Shown: positions 25,563 through 34,164 of the stretch, piece after piece
Position numbering within the stretch: position 1 is the first letter of the stretch
Layout: every line of letters begins with the position of its first letter
Assembly (NCBI GenBank): GCA_945952025.1
Contig: CAMFGW010000007.1
Coordinates: 50,751-114,750 of the forward strand
Direction: 5' to 3'
Source: an uncultured Paracoccaceae bacterium
Lineage (GTDB): Bacteria > Pseudomonadota > Alphaproteobacteria > Rhodobacterales > Rhodobacteraceae
DNA: 64,000 nucleotides
Made by a program: the position numbers and the translations under genes
Notes under the pieces: model-generated
What the model was told of the DNA's origin: nothing
The model's database searches: none
What the model saw: only the letters and a program-made list of their open reading frames with translations

Positions 25563-27353
25563 ATGCGCTTTTCGTCCCGGCCGGCCTCTCTGCGGCCTGT
25601 TTCTGCCCTGAGTCGCCGCCCCGCAGACCGGCCCAACCCCGCCCCCCGCTGGGCGCTCGCGCTCGGGGCCGTCGCGAGCCTGGTCGCGGGGCAGGGGCTT
25701 GCCCAGTCAAGCAACCAGCCCACCCTGTCGCTGGCCACACCGGCACCCGCCGCGGCCTTCGCCGATGCGCTCTTGCGCGCGGCCGCGCCGCAGGAGGGGG
25801 CCACCGACCGCAAGGTTACTGACCGCAGGGCCGCCGACGATGCGGCCATCGTGAGCTTCTATGAATCCCGAGGCGGCGCGACGCTCTGGACCGGGGCCGA
25901 GGATGCGGCCCGCCGCGCCGCCCTTTTCGCGGCCCTCGACCGCGTGGCCGATCATGGCCTTCCGGCCGGGCGCTACGATGCCGCTGGCCTGCGCGACCGT
26001 TTCGCCCATGTGCAGACCGAGGCGCAGCGCGCCCGGGCCGAGCTGGCGGTCACGCGCGCCTTCCTGAGCTATGCGCGCGATGTCTCGACCGGCTTTCTGA
26101 CGCCCGCCAAGGTCGACCCCGGCATCGTCCGCGACATTCCCCGCGCCGATGCGCGGGCGCTCCTTGACACCTTCGCGGCCTCCGACCCGGCGGCCTTCCT
26201 TGCCGCCCTGCCGCCGTCGGCGCCGGAATATGCCGAACTGCAGCGCGCCCGGCTCGATCTGATCGCGGCCGAGGCGACGGGCTGGGGTCCGACCGTCGCG
26301 GCGAACCGGGTGGAACCCGGCGCGGCGGGCGGCTCGGTCGTGGCGCTGCGCGACCGGCTCGTGGCCCAGGGCTACCTGCCGCCGAGCGTGTCGGCCGTCT
26401 ATGACGCGCCGCTGACGGCGGCGGTCAAGGCCTTCCAGTCCGACCACGGGCTGACGGTGACCGGCCTTGCGACCGAAGGCACCATCGCCGAAATCAACCG
26501 CCCGCCGGCCGACCGGCTGGCCTCTGTCCTTGTCGCGATGGAACGGCTGCGCTGGATGAACGGCACGGTCCTTGGCCAGCGCCACATCTGGGTCAACCTG
26601 CCGGACTTCACCGCCAAGGTGGTGGACAACGGGAAGGTCACCTTCTCGACCGACACGGTCGTCGGCATGAACGCCGAGGACCGCCGCAGCCCGGAATTCA
26701 GCGACGAGATGCAGTTCATGGTCGTGAACCCGCGCTGGTCGGTGCCGCGCTCGATCACGGTCAAGGAATACCTGCCGATGCTGCAGCGCAATCCCTATGC
26801 CGCCGCGCAGCTGCGCATCACCGACCGCAGCGGGCGCGAGGTCGACCGGAGCGCGGTGGACTTCACCCAATATACCGCCGCGAACTTCCCCTTCTCGATG
26901 CAGCAGCCCCCGTCGGACGGCAATGCGCTTGGCCTCGTGAAGTTCATGTTCCCCAATCCCTGGAACATCTACCTGCACGACACACCGCAGAAGCCCTTGT
27001 TCAAGAAGGAAATCCGCGCCTTCAGTCATGGCTGCATCCGGCTCGCGCGGCCCTTCGATCTGGCCTATACGCTGCTGGCGGCGCAATCCGCCGACCCGCA
27101 GGGGCTTTTCAAGCACACGCTCGCGACCAAGTCCGAGGCGGTCCTGAAGCTCGATGCGCCGGTGCCGGTCCATCTGGTCTATTTCACCGCCTGGCCCGAC
27201 GCGGACGGCCATATCGAATACCGCCGCGACGTCTATGGCCGCGATGCCGAGCTGTTCAGCGCCATGAAGGCGCAGGGCGTCGATACCGGGCCCGAGGCGC
27301 CAAACCTCGCCGGGGCGGAGGGCGGGGTGGAAATGGCGGCCGATCAGGGTTAA
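25563..27353 (+). CDS. L,D-transpeptidase (YcbB-like) with peptidoglycan-binding domain
   Basis: A 596-residue exported enzyme: signal-like N-terminus (ALALGAVASLVAGQGLAQ, about residues 31-48), a helical scaffold region, a peptidoglycan-binding domain (VKAFQSDHGLTVTGLAT, about 280-310) and a C-terminal YkuD catalytic domain with the nucleophile in SHGCIRLARP (Cys near 490). This order matches E. coli LdtD (YcbB). It forms 3-3 cross-links between meso-diaminopimelate residues. The ATG at 25563 has GAGGAAAC just upstream. lpxD follows after 39 nt. Confidence 0.92.
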   Translation: MRFSSRPASLRPVSALSRRPADRPNPAPRWALALGAVASLVAGQGLAQSSNQPTLSLATPAPAAAFADALLRAAAPQEGATDRKVTDRRAADDAAIVSFYESRGGATLWTGAEDAARRAALFAALDRVADHGLPAGRYDAAGLRDRFAHVQTEAQRARAELAVTRAFLSYARDVSTGFLTPAKVDPGIVRDIPRADARALLDTFAASDPAAFLAALPPSAPEYAELQRARLDLIAAEATGWGPTVAANRVEPGAAGGSVVALRDRLVAQGYLPPSVSAVYDAPLTAAVKAFQSDHGLTVTGLATEGTIAEINRPPADRLASVLVAMERLRWMNGTVLGQRHIWVNLPDFTAKVVDNGKVTFSTDTVVGMNAEDRRSPEFSDEMQFMVVNPRWSVPRSITVKEYLPMLQRNPYAAAQLRITDRSGREVDRSAVDFTQYTAANFPFSMQQPPSDGNALGLVKFMFPNPWNIYLHDTPQKPLFKKEIRAFSHGCIRLARPFDLAYTLLAAQSADPQGLFKHTLATKSEAVLKLDAPVPVHLVYFTAWPDADGHIEYRRDVYGRDAELFSAMKAQGVDTGPEAPNLAGAEGGVEMAADQG

Positions 27354-27392
27354 ATCCGCCCTGACCCGCCCATTCCGCCGAAAGGCCTGCCC

Positions 27393-28541
27393 ATGTCCGA
27401 CCCGGTGCCTGCCCAGGGGGCTTCCCTGGGCCCGTCCCTGACCATCGCCGCCATCGCCGCCGCCCTTGGCGCGCGGGCCGAGGGCGCGACGGAGCTGATC
27501 GTGACCGGTGCTGCCGAACCCGCGCAGGCCAACGCCGATCAGATCGCGCTGGCCATGGACCCAAAATATGCCGCCGGCCTGTCTGAAGGCCGGGCGCGCG
27601 CGGCGCTCCTCTGGGCGGGTGCGGACTGGCGGGCGATGGGGCTCAAGGCCGCGATCTTCGTTGAGCGGCCAAGGCTCGCCATGGCGTCCCTGACCGCCGC
27701 TTTCGATCCGGGCCCCGCGCTGGCACAGGGCATCCACCCCGGCGCCATCGTCGACGCGACCGCCCTCATCGGCGCCGGCGCGGCCATCGGCCCCTTCGTG
27801 GTGATCGGCGCGGGCGTGCGGATCGGCCCCCGCGCGCGCATCGCGTCCCACGTCAGCATCGCCGAGGGCACCGTGATCGGCGCCGACGCGCTGATCCTGC
27901 AAGGTGTGCGCATCGGCGCGCGCCTGAAGATCGGTGACCGCTTCATCTGCCAGCCGGGCGCCGTCATCGGCTCGGACGGATTTTCCTTCGTCACCCCCGA
28001 AAAGTCCGGGGTCGAGGCGGTGCGCGAGACGCTGGGCGACCGGGGAGAGGCGCAGGCACAAGGCTGGACGCGCATCCATTCACTGGGTTCGGTCGAAATC
28101 GGCGACGATGTCGAGGTCGGCGCGAATTCGGCCATCGACCGGGGCACGATCCGCGCGACGGTGATCGGCTCGGGCACCAAGCTCGACAATATGGTCCACA
28201 TTGGCCACAACGTCACCGTCGGGCGCGACACGCTTCTCTGCGGGCAGGTCGGCATCGCCGGGTCCGCCCGGATCGGCGACCGGGTGGTGCTGGGCGGCCA
28301 GTGCGGCGTCAGCGACAATATCTTCGTCGGCAATGACGTGATCGCCGGGGGCGCGACCAAGATCTTCACCAATGCGCCGGCGGGCCGCGTGCTTCTGGGC
28401 AGCCCGGCCACGAAGATGGAGACGCAGGTCGAGGCGCAGAAGAACATCCGCCGCCTGCCGCGCCTTTTTGCGCAGGTCGCGGAACTCAGGGCGCGGGTCA
28501 TGGGCGAGGGGCAAGCGGGGGACAAGGATGGCGACGGTTGA
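27393..28541 (+). CDS. lpxD: UDP-3-O-acylglucosamine N-acyltransferase
   Basis: A 382-residue left-handed beta-helix acyltransferase: N-terminal uridine-binding domain, then many hexapeptide repeats and the catalytic histidine in [11 protein letters not shown] (about residue 269). It adds the N-linked 3-hydroxyacyl chain during lipid A synthesis. It is unusual in being placed with an acyl carrier protein and a KAS instead of the common bamA-lpxD-fabZ-lpxA order. It may therefore be a second or specialised copy with its own acyl supply. It overlaps the ACP gene by 14 nt. Confidence 0.9.
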   Translation: MSDPVPAQGASLGPSLTIAAIAAALGARAEGATELIVTGAAEPAQANADQIALAMDPKYAAGLSEGRARAALLWAGADWRAMGLKAAIFVERPRLAMASLTAAFDPGPALAQGIHPGAIVDATALIGAGAAIGPFVVIGAGVRIGPRARIASHVSIAEGTVIGADALILQGVRIGARLKIGDRFICQPGAVIGSDGFSFVTPEKSGVEAVRETLGDRGEAQAQGWTRIHSLGSVEIGDDVEVGANSAIDRGTIRATVIGSGTKLDNMVHIGHNVTVGRDTLLCGQVGIAGSARIGDRVVLGGQCGVSDNIFVGNDVIAGGATKIFTNAPAGRVLLGSPATKMETQVEAQKNIRRLPRLFAQVAELRARVMGEGQAGDKDGDG

Positions 28542-28806
28542 GCCCGCGATCCTGTCCGCCGTCGCCTCGGTCATCGCCGCCGCGTCCGGCCGCCCGGCCG
28601 AGGGGCTGGGCGCCGACACGCTGATCGAGGACCTGCCGCTTGACAGCATGGCGCTGGTCGAGGCGCTTTTTACACTCGAGGAACGTTTCGACGTGACCAT
28701 TCCCTTTCAGGTGGCGGACGCAGGGCAGGGGGGCGGGATCGCGACGCTTGGCGATCTTGCGCGACAGATCGGCGCCTTGCGGCCCGTGCCCGGCAGCGCG
28801 GTCTAG
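28528..28806 (+). CDS. Acyl carrier protein
   Basis: A 92-residue carrier protein with the phosphopantetheine site [14 protein letters not shown] (Ser near residue 37). ATG at 28528 is chosen because the domain begins there; an earlier in-frame start would run through lpxD. It sits between lpxD, which it overlaps, and a ketosynthase 5 nt downstream, so it probably carries a special acyl chain for lipid A. It is not the housekeeping AcpP: the DSL motif is DSM and the helix residues differ. Confidence 0.85.
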   Translation: MATVEPAILSAVASVIAAASGRPAEGLGADTLIEDLPLDSMALVEALFTLEERFDVTIPFQVADAGQGGGIATLGDLARQIGALRPVPGSAV

Positions 28807-28811
28807 GCGGC

Positions 28812-30053
28812 ATGGAGCGCGTGGCGATCACCGGCATGGGGCTCGTCTCGCCCTTCGGCACGGGGGTCGCGGCCTTTCGCGCCGGACTGCTGACGGGCCG
28901 CCCGGTGCGCGAAAGGCTGACCTTTCAGGGGGCCGACCGGCTGCTTGTTCCCTACGGCGCGCCCGTGCCCGATTTCGACGCCGAAGCGCATTTCGACGCC
29001 GAAACGCTGGCCCGCAGCGACCGTTTCAGCCAGTTCGCGCTGGTCGCGGGGGCCGAGGCGCTGGCAATGGCCGGGGCCCGCGCGGCTCCCCACGGTGCGG
29101 GCGCGATCATCGGCACGGCGGGGGGCGGCCTGTCGACGACCGATGCGGCCTTCCGCGCCGTCTATGACGAGGGTCGCGCCCGCGTCTCGCCCTGGACCGT
29201 GCCGCGCCTGATGGCGGGCGCTGCGGCGGCGCAACTGAGCCTGGCGCACGGGCTGACCGGCCCCAGCTTTGCCGTCTCGTCCGCCTGCGCCTCGGGCAAT
29301 CATGCGCTGGCGCTGGCCGCGCAGATGGTCCGGTCCGGGGCCGCGCCCCTGATGCTGGCCGGCGGCGCGGACGCCATGCTGACCTTCGGCGGCATCAAGG
29401 CGTGGGAGGGGCTGCGGGTCCTTTCGCCGGATTTCTGCCGCCCCTTCGGGCCCGACCGGAACGGCTTCGTCATGGCCGAGGGCGCGGGGGTTTTCGTGCT
29501 AGAGCCGCTGTCCGCCGCAAGGGCGCGGGGCGCGACGGTCCTTGCTGAAATCGCCGGGACGGCGCTGACCGCCGATGCCCATGACCTGACCGCGCCGTCG
29601 GCCGCAGGCGCCGCAGCGGCCATGCGCGCGGCGCTGCGGGATGCCGGGATCGAGCCCGGCGCGGTCGACCTGATAAGCGCCCACGGCACCGCGACGCGCG
29701 CCAATGACCTGGCCGAGGCAGAGGCCATCGCTGCGCTCTTCGTCCCCGACCGCGACTCTGGCCACGACTCTGGCCACGACTCTGGCCACGACTCTGGCCC
29801 GCGCGTCATGGCGACGAAATCGCTGCACGGCCACGCGATGGGCGCCTCGCCCGCGTTCGAGGCGGCGGCGGCGATCCTCGCCCTGACCGAGGGTCTGGTG
29901 CCCGCGACCGCCGGCGTTCCCGCGCCCGCGCTCGACTGCCCGATCCGGCTGGCAACCCGAACCGAAACAGGCGCCGACATCCGCACCTGCCTCTCGCCCT
30001 CCTTCGCCTTCGGCGGGCTCAGCGCCGCGCTGGTCCTGACACGCCCGGCCTGA
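28812..30053 (+). CDS. Beta-ketoacyl-ACP synthase (KAS II/FabF-like)
   Basis: A 413-residue condensing enzyme. The catalytic triad is Cys near 158 (SSACASGNH), His near 290 (AHGTAT) and His near 339 (SLHGHAMGAS; canonical FabF has TGHLLGAAG, so this is a divergent paralog). A 12-bp tandem repeat near 29754-29799 inserts four DSGH units between the two histidines. With the preceding ACP and LpxD it probably elongates or supplies a lipid A acyl chain. Confidence 0.87.
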   Translation: MERVAITGMGLVSPFGTGVAAFRAGLLTGRPVRERLTFQGADRLLVPYGAPVPDFDAEAHFDAETLARSDRFSQFALVAGAEALAMAGARAAPHGAGAIIGTAGGGLSTTDAAFRAVYDEGRARVSPWTVPRLMAGAAAAQLSLAHGLTGPSFAVSSACASGNHALALAAQMVRSGAAPLMLAGGADAMLTFGGIKAWEGLRVLSPDFCRPFGPDRNGFVMAEGAGVFVLEPLSAARARGATVLAEIAGTALTADAHDLTAPSAAGAAAAMRAALRDAGIEPGAVDLISAHGTATRANDLAEAEAIAALFVPDRDSGHDSGHDSGHDSGPRVMATKSLHGHAMGASPAFEAAAAILALTEGLVPATAGVPAPALDCPIRLATRTETGADIRTCLSPSFAFGGLSAALVLTRPA

Positions 30054-30060
30054 AACGAAA

Positions 30061-30083
30061 CCGCCGCCCGGATCGGGCGGCGG
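30061..30083 (+). terminator. Hairpin between convergent KAS and IalB genes
   Basis: A perfect stem CCGCCGCCCG-AT-CGGGCGGCGG lies 8 nt after the KAS stop. It has no T-run, so it may work in either direction as a processing or pause hairpin. Confidence 0.5.
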
Positions 30084-30143
30084 CTCGTCTGTCCCTCGGA
30101 AGAGTGGCCCCGGTTCGGGCCGGTTGTTCAGGGTGGCGTGGCG

Positions 30144-30824
30144 TCAGTTCGACTTCGCGCCCGCCATTTCCTTCTTCAGCGCGTCCGTCGCGTCGGTGAA
30201 CCCCTTGAGCGACATCGTCACCGTCACCGTCTTGTCGGGCGCAAGCATCGGCACCACGGCGACCGTGACCTTGTTGCCCTTCTTCATCGCCGCATACTCA
30301 TCGGCGGTGAAGCCCACGCGCGCCGAGCAGCCGATCTCGTTGCAGAAGGTGAAGGGGTAGGCCTTGGGCTTCTGGGCATCCAGCGTCAGCCCCAGCCCGG
30401 CCGGCAGGAAGGTCTCGAGCGGCGCCGTGATCGTCGCGCCAAGGGCGGCCTTTTCCGTGTCGGGCAGCGTGATGAACGAGGCCTGCGCGACCGGCGCGCC
30501 CTTGTCGTCCTTCAGAAGCTGGAAGATCTCGCAGGGGTCGGACCCGTCGGCGGTCTGCAGGCACCGGAGTTGCCAGTCGCCATAGGTGTTCTTCACCACC
30601 ATCTGCGGCGCTTGCGGTTGGGCACTGGCATCAGCGGCCGGAGCCGCCGGGGCCTGCGCATCGGCCGGCGCCGCGGTGTCGGCCGGGGCGGTCGTGGCGG
30701 GGGCGGTCGTCGCAGGCGCCGTCGTCGCAGGTGCCGTCGTCTCCTGGGCCGGGGCCGTCAGCGGAAAGGCGAGGGGGGCAAGAAGCAGGGCACAAAGGGC
30801 AGTCAGGCGAAGGGTCTGGGTCAT
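30144..30824 (-). CDS. Invasion-associated locus B (IalB) family protein
   Basis: About 226 residues. A signal peptide (MTQTLRLTALCALLLAPLAF, cleavage near PAQ) is followed by a low-complexity TTAPA linker made by tandem repeats, then the IalB domain (YGDWQLRCLQ, the FCNEIGCSA cysteine pair, FTADEYAAMKKG). IalB of Bartonella is linked to erythrocyte entry; in free-living alphaproteobacteria the role is unknown. An ATG at 30854 would place charged residues before the signal, so 30824 is preferred. Confidence 0.87.
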   Translation of the reverse strand: MTQTLRLTALCALLLAPLAFPLTAPAQETTAPATTAPATTAPATTAPADTAAPADAQAPAAPAADASAQPQAPQMVVKNTYGDWQLRCLQTADGSDPCEIFQLLKDDKGAPVAQASFITLPDTEKAALGATITAPLETFLPAGLGLTLDAQKPKAYPFTFCNEIGCSARVGFTADEYAAMKKGNKVTVAVVPMLAPDKTVTVTMSLKGFTDATDALKKEMAGAKSN

Positions 30825-31035
30825 GGAAGGTCCGTTCATGGCAGGGATCGGCAAGTCGCGATCAGCAGGAGTCGGGGCGCTCTATCACGGGTTGCCGGCC
30901 CTGTCAGGGTCAAAAGCCGCACAGCTGCGTGAGGCGGCGGAGCGGCGTCGCGGAACCAGAAACCGGGGGGAAAAGCGGCGGATTTCAGCCCATCGGCGGG
31001 GTGGGTGGGCGGCTGGCAGGCGACGGGTGCAGGGC

Positions 31036-31107
31036 AAAAAGGAAGGGCCCCGGCAAGGGGCCCAATCCTATTTCTCTCCCTGTCGGACTTGGCCGACTTC
31101 ATCTTTG
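31036..31107 (-). ncRNA. Candidate small RNA with promoter and terminator
   Basis: On the minus strand a strong terminator (GGGCCCC-TTGCC-GGGGCCC, then TTCCTTTTT) ends at 31036, with no minus-strand gene upstream for it to serve. A promoter-like TTGACG-17-TAGCGT lies at 31114-31142, giving a predicted start near 31107 and a transcript of about 72 nt. That transcript has a second stem, GTCGG-CCAAGT-CCGAC. A 25-codon frame overlaps but starts inside the promoter without a ribosome site. The RNA is inferred, not homology based. Confidence 0.45.
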
Positions 31108-31113
31108 AGCCGG

Positions 31114-31142
31114 ACGCTAGGTTCCTTTGGCCCATGCGTCAA
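31114..31142 (-). promoter_or_regulatory. Sigma-70-like promoter for the candidate small RNA
   Basis: Minus-strand TTGACG (31142-31137) and TAGCGT (31119-31114) are separated by 17 bp. It points into the terminator-ended interval described for the candidate small RNA. Confidence 0.45.
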
Positions 31143-31305
31143 CATGAAAGTGATGTGACAGGGCCTTGACGCCCTGCGTCGCAACCGCCGCGTGTAACCC
31201 CTTGCAATTTGCGAAGTTTCGACCCTGCTGGCACGCGCGGCGCGAGCCGCTATTCTGCGCGCCGAGCCGGGGGATTCGCTCCCGCAAAACCGTCCGAGGG
31301 AGACG

Positions 31306-32847
31306 ATGATGCAGACGATCTTGACGGCCAACGGGATTTTCGTGGGTGGCGGCGGCGAGAATTACGCCGTGCCGCAGGAACTTCTGCTGAAGCTGGGCAA
31401 CCGCCATGGCCTGATCGCCGGCGCGACGGGCACCGGCAAGACTGTGACGTTGCAGGTCCTGGCCGAAGGCTTCTCGGCCGCGGGGGTTCCGGTATTCATG
31501 GCCGACGTGAAGGGCGACCTGGCGGGCATGTGCATGGCAGGCGATCCGCAGGGAAAACTGGCCGAGCCATTCCAGAAGCGCTCGGCGACGATCGGCTATG
31601 ACCTGGCCTACAAGGCCGCACCCGTCGTCTTCTGGGACATGTTCGGCGAACAGGGCCATCCGGTCCGCACCACGATCACCGACATGGGGCCGCTGCTTCT
31701 ATCGCGCCTCATGGACCTGACCGAGCCGCAGGAAGGTGTGCTGAACATCGCCTTCCGCATCGCCGACGAACAGGGGCTGGCGCTCTTGGACCTGAAGGAT
31801 CTGCAGGCCATGCTGGTCTGGCTCGGCCAGAACGCCGACGAGGTCGGCCTGAAATACGGCAATGTCGCGCCCGCCACGGTGGGCGCGATCCAGCGCCAGC
31901 TGCTGGTCCTGGAAAATCAGGGCGGGCTGAACCTGTTCGGCGAGCCGGCGCTGTCGCTGGCCGACATGATGCGCCTGGCCCCCGACGGGCGCGGGCAGGT
32001 CAACATCCTGGCCGCCGACAAGCTCATGTCATCGCCCCAGCTTTACGCCACGCTCCTCCTCTGGCTCCTGTCCGAGCTTTTCGAGCAGCTGCCCGAGGTG
32101 GGCGACCCCGACAAGCCGAAGTTCGTCTTCTTCTTCGACGAGGCGCACCTTCTGTTCCGCGACGCGCCGAAGGCGCTTCTGACCAAGGTCGAGCAGGTCG
32201 CGCGCCTGATCCGCTCGAAGGGGGTGGGGGTCTATTTCGTCACGCAAAATCCGGGTGACGTGCCGGACGACATCCTCGGCCAGCTTGGCAACCGCGTGCA
32301 GCACGCGCTGCGCGCCTTCACCGCCAAGGACCAGCAGGACCTGAACCGGGCGGCGCAGAACTACCGCGCCAATCCCCGCTTCGACACGGAAACCGCGATC
32401 AAGGAAGTGGGCGTGGGCGAGGCCGTGACCTCGTTCCTGGACGCCAAGGGCACGCCGGGGATCGTCGAGCGCACGCTCGTCCGGCCGCCGCAAAGCCAGA
32501 TCGGCGCCATCACCCCTGACGAGCGCAATGCCGCGATGGCGGCAAGCGGGCTCGGCGGCAAGTATGACATGGCCTTCGACCGCGATTCGGCCTTTGAGAA
32601 GCTGAAGGCCCGCGCCGACCAGTCCGCCGCCGCCGCAAGCGCCGCACAGGCCCAGGTCGATGCTGCCAAGGCGCAGGATGCGGCCGCCAAGGAACAGGCC
32701 CGCGCCGACCGCGCCGCACAGGCGGGCCGGGGGCGCACCGACTCGATGGTCGAGGCCATGGGCAAGAGCGTCGCCCGCTCGATCGGCTCGTCGGTCGGGC
32801 GCGAGATCGTGCGCGGGGTTCTGGGCGGCCTCTTCGGGCGGCGCTGA
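31306..32847 (+). CDS. HerA-like P-loop ATPase (DUF853/YjgR family)
   Basis: A 513-residue FtsK/HerA-superfamily ATPase of the DUF853 family: Walker [13 protein letters not shown] (residues about 39-50), Walker [12 protein letters not shown] (about 276-286), and a downstream [10 protein letters not shown] block. A lysine/alanine-rich coiled stretch (about 430-480) and a basic C-terminus (GLFGRR) follow. Cellular role unknown for E. coli YjgR; DNA or protein translocation is inferred from superfamily. GAGGGAG lies upstream of the ATG pair at 31306/31309. A dispersed-repeat copy begins 33 nt after the stop. Confidence 0.9.
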   Translation: MMQTILTANGIFVGGGGENYAVPQELLLKLGNRHGLIAGATGTGKTVTLQVLAEGFSAAGVPVFMADVKGDLAGMCMAGDPQGKLAEPFQKRSATIGYDLAYKAAPVVFWDMFGEQGHPVRTTITDMGPLLLSRLMDLTEPQEGVLNIAFRIADEQGLALLDLKDLQAMLVWLGQNADEVGLKYGNVAPATVGAIQRQLLVLENQGGLNLFGEPALSLADMMRLAPDGRGQVNILAADKLMSSPQLYATLLLWLLSELFEQLPEVGDPDKPKFVFFFDEAHLLFRDAPKALLTKVEQVARLIRSKGVGVYFVTQNPGDVPDDILGQLGNRVQHALRAFTAKDQQDLNRAAQNYRANPRFDTETAIKEVGVGEAVTSFLDAKGTPGIVERTLVRPPQSQIGAITPDERNAAMAASGLGGKYDMAFDRDSAFEKLKARADQSAAAASAAQAQVDAAKAQDAAAKEQARADRAAQAGRGRTDSMVEAMGKSVARSIGSSVGREIVRGVLGGLFGRR

Positions 32848-32880
32848 GGGGCGGTCGGGCGGCTTTCGACCGGCCCCGGT

Positions 32881-33105
32881 TGGCAGGGGCCGTTGACCCT
32901 GCCATGGGAAGGCCTCTCCCTCTGACCCCGCTAGTGGCCCAAAGGCCACCGGCCAGCGCCCGCCCCGCCATCGGCTGGCGCTTCCGCGCCCATCGGGGCA
33001 AGCGCCGGCCTTCGTAGTTTCATGACACTAATGGTCCAGCGGCACCGTTCCCACGACGGTCGGGGGAAACGCGGGTCGCGTTTCCTTTTCCCGCCCGGCC
33101 CGGCC
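32881..33105 (+). repeat. Dispersed intergenic repeat, copy C (long form)
   Basis: Same order of hairpins as copy A. The opening stem TGGCAGGG/CCCTGCCA is perfect and the terminal stem reads GGAAACGCG/CGCGTTTCC (9 bp). The central GC stem has a mismatch (GGCTGGCGC). It is in the sense of the upstream ATPase gene, 33 nt after its stop, and fills most of the gap before the next gene. Confidence 0.9.
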
Positions 33106-33179
33106 GATCAGCAGGGGTGGAAGGTCCGGCCGACCGCAGGCCACTTGCCCCGCTGGGCCTCTCGCCCTATGGACCAGAC

Positions 33180-33992
33180 ATGCGGCTACTTTTCCTTGGC
33201 GATGTGATGGGAAGAGCGGGGCGGACGGCGGTGGCCGAGCGCCTGCCGAAGCTGCGCGCCGACTGGCGGCTCGATTTCGTGGTGGTGAACGGTGAAAACG
33301 CCACCGGCGGTGCGGGCCTGTCGGCCGATCATGCGCGCGGGCTCCTGGCCGCCGGGGCCGACGTGGTGACGCTGGGCGATCATGCCTTCGACCAGAAGGA
33401 CACCGCCGCCTTCATCGAGACCGAGCCCCGGCTCCTGCGCCCCCTGAACTTCGCCCGCGCGGCACCGGGGCAGGGCGCGCGCCTTTACGACGCGCCCGGC
33501 GGCCGCAAGGTGCTGGTGGCGCAGGTGCTGGGCCAGGTCTTCATGAAGCGGCCCTTCGATGATCCCTTCTCGGCGCTCGACGCGACCTTCCGCGCCCATC
33601 CGCTCGGCGGGCTGGCGCAGGCGGTGATCGTCGATGTCCATGCCGAAGCGACCAGCGAGAAGATGGGCCTTGGCCATTGGTCGGACGGGCGGGCGAGCCT
33701 TGTCGTCGGCACCCATACCCATGTGCCGACCGCCGACGCGCAGATCCTGTCGGGCGGCACGGCCTTCCAGTCCGACGCAGGCATGTGCGGCGACTACGAC
33801 AGCGTGATCGGCATGGACAAGCTTGAGCCCATGCGCCGCTTCGTGACCGGCATGGTCAAGGACCGCTTCACCCCGGCTGAGGGCGAGGCAACGCTCTGCG
33901 GCACCTATGTCGAGACGGACGACCGCACCGGCCGCGCGACGCGGGTCGTCATGGTGCGGCAGGGCGGCAGGCTGGCGCCGTCGGGGCCCTGA
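33180..33992 (+). CDS. YmdB-like metallophosphoesterase (TIGR00282)
   Basis: A 270-residue two-metal phosphoesterase: LFLGDVMG (residue 4 on), VNGENATGG, TLGDHAFDQ, VDVHAEATSEK and GTHTHVPTAD supply the metal ligands of the B. subtilis YmdB family, which hydrolyses 2',3'-cyclic nucleotides. Start at ATG 33180 by homology (MRLLFLGDVMG); no clear ribosome site, since the region just upstream follows the dispersed repeat. Family call firm, physiological role open. Confidence 0.9.
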   Translation: MRLLFLGDVMGRAGRTAVAERLPKLRADWRLDFVVVNGENATGGAGLSADHARGLLAAGADVVTLGDHAFDQKDTAAFIETEPRLLRPLNFARAAPGQGARLYDAPGGRKVLVAQVLGQVFMKRPFDDPFSALDATFRAHPLGGLAQAVIVDVHAEATSEKMGLGHWSDGRASLVVGTHTHVPTADAQILSGGTAFQSDAGMCGDYDSVIGMDKLEPMRRFVTGMVKDRFTPAEGEATLCGTYVETDDRTGRATRVVMVRQGGRLAPSGP

Positions 33993-34164
33993 CCTGCCTC
34001 GGCCACAGGCTGCGCAGTGGAAAAGCAGGGAAACCTGTCCCTGGACCTGACTGGGCATATGAGAAATCCCCCAACCCGCCCTGGCGTCTTTGCTTGATCG
34101 GCCGCGCCTTGCCACCTAAGCGTGGGGTGAGCGCCCGGATTCAGCCGTCCAACCGGAAGACACC

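Noticed and set aside
31068..31145. 25-codon minus-strand ORF before the small-RNA terminator
   Set aside because: No ribosome site, and the promoter-like TTGACG-TAGCGT lies inside it, so the transcript would start downstream of its ATG.
32881..33105. Dispersed repeat as an insertion sequence or classical MITE
   Set aside because: No transposase frame, no terminal inverted repeats joining the two ends, and no obvious target duplications beside the copies.
33993..34164. 6S RNA near the YmdB-like gene
   Set aside because: The gap lacks the long bulged hairpin expected; only short unrelated stems are visible.
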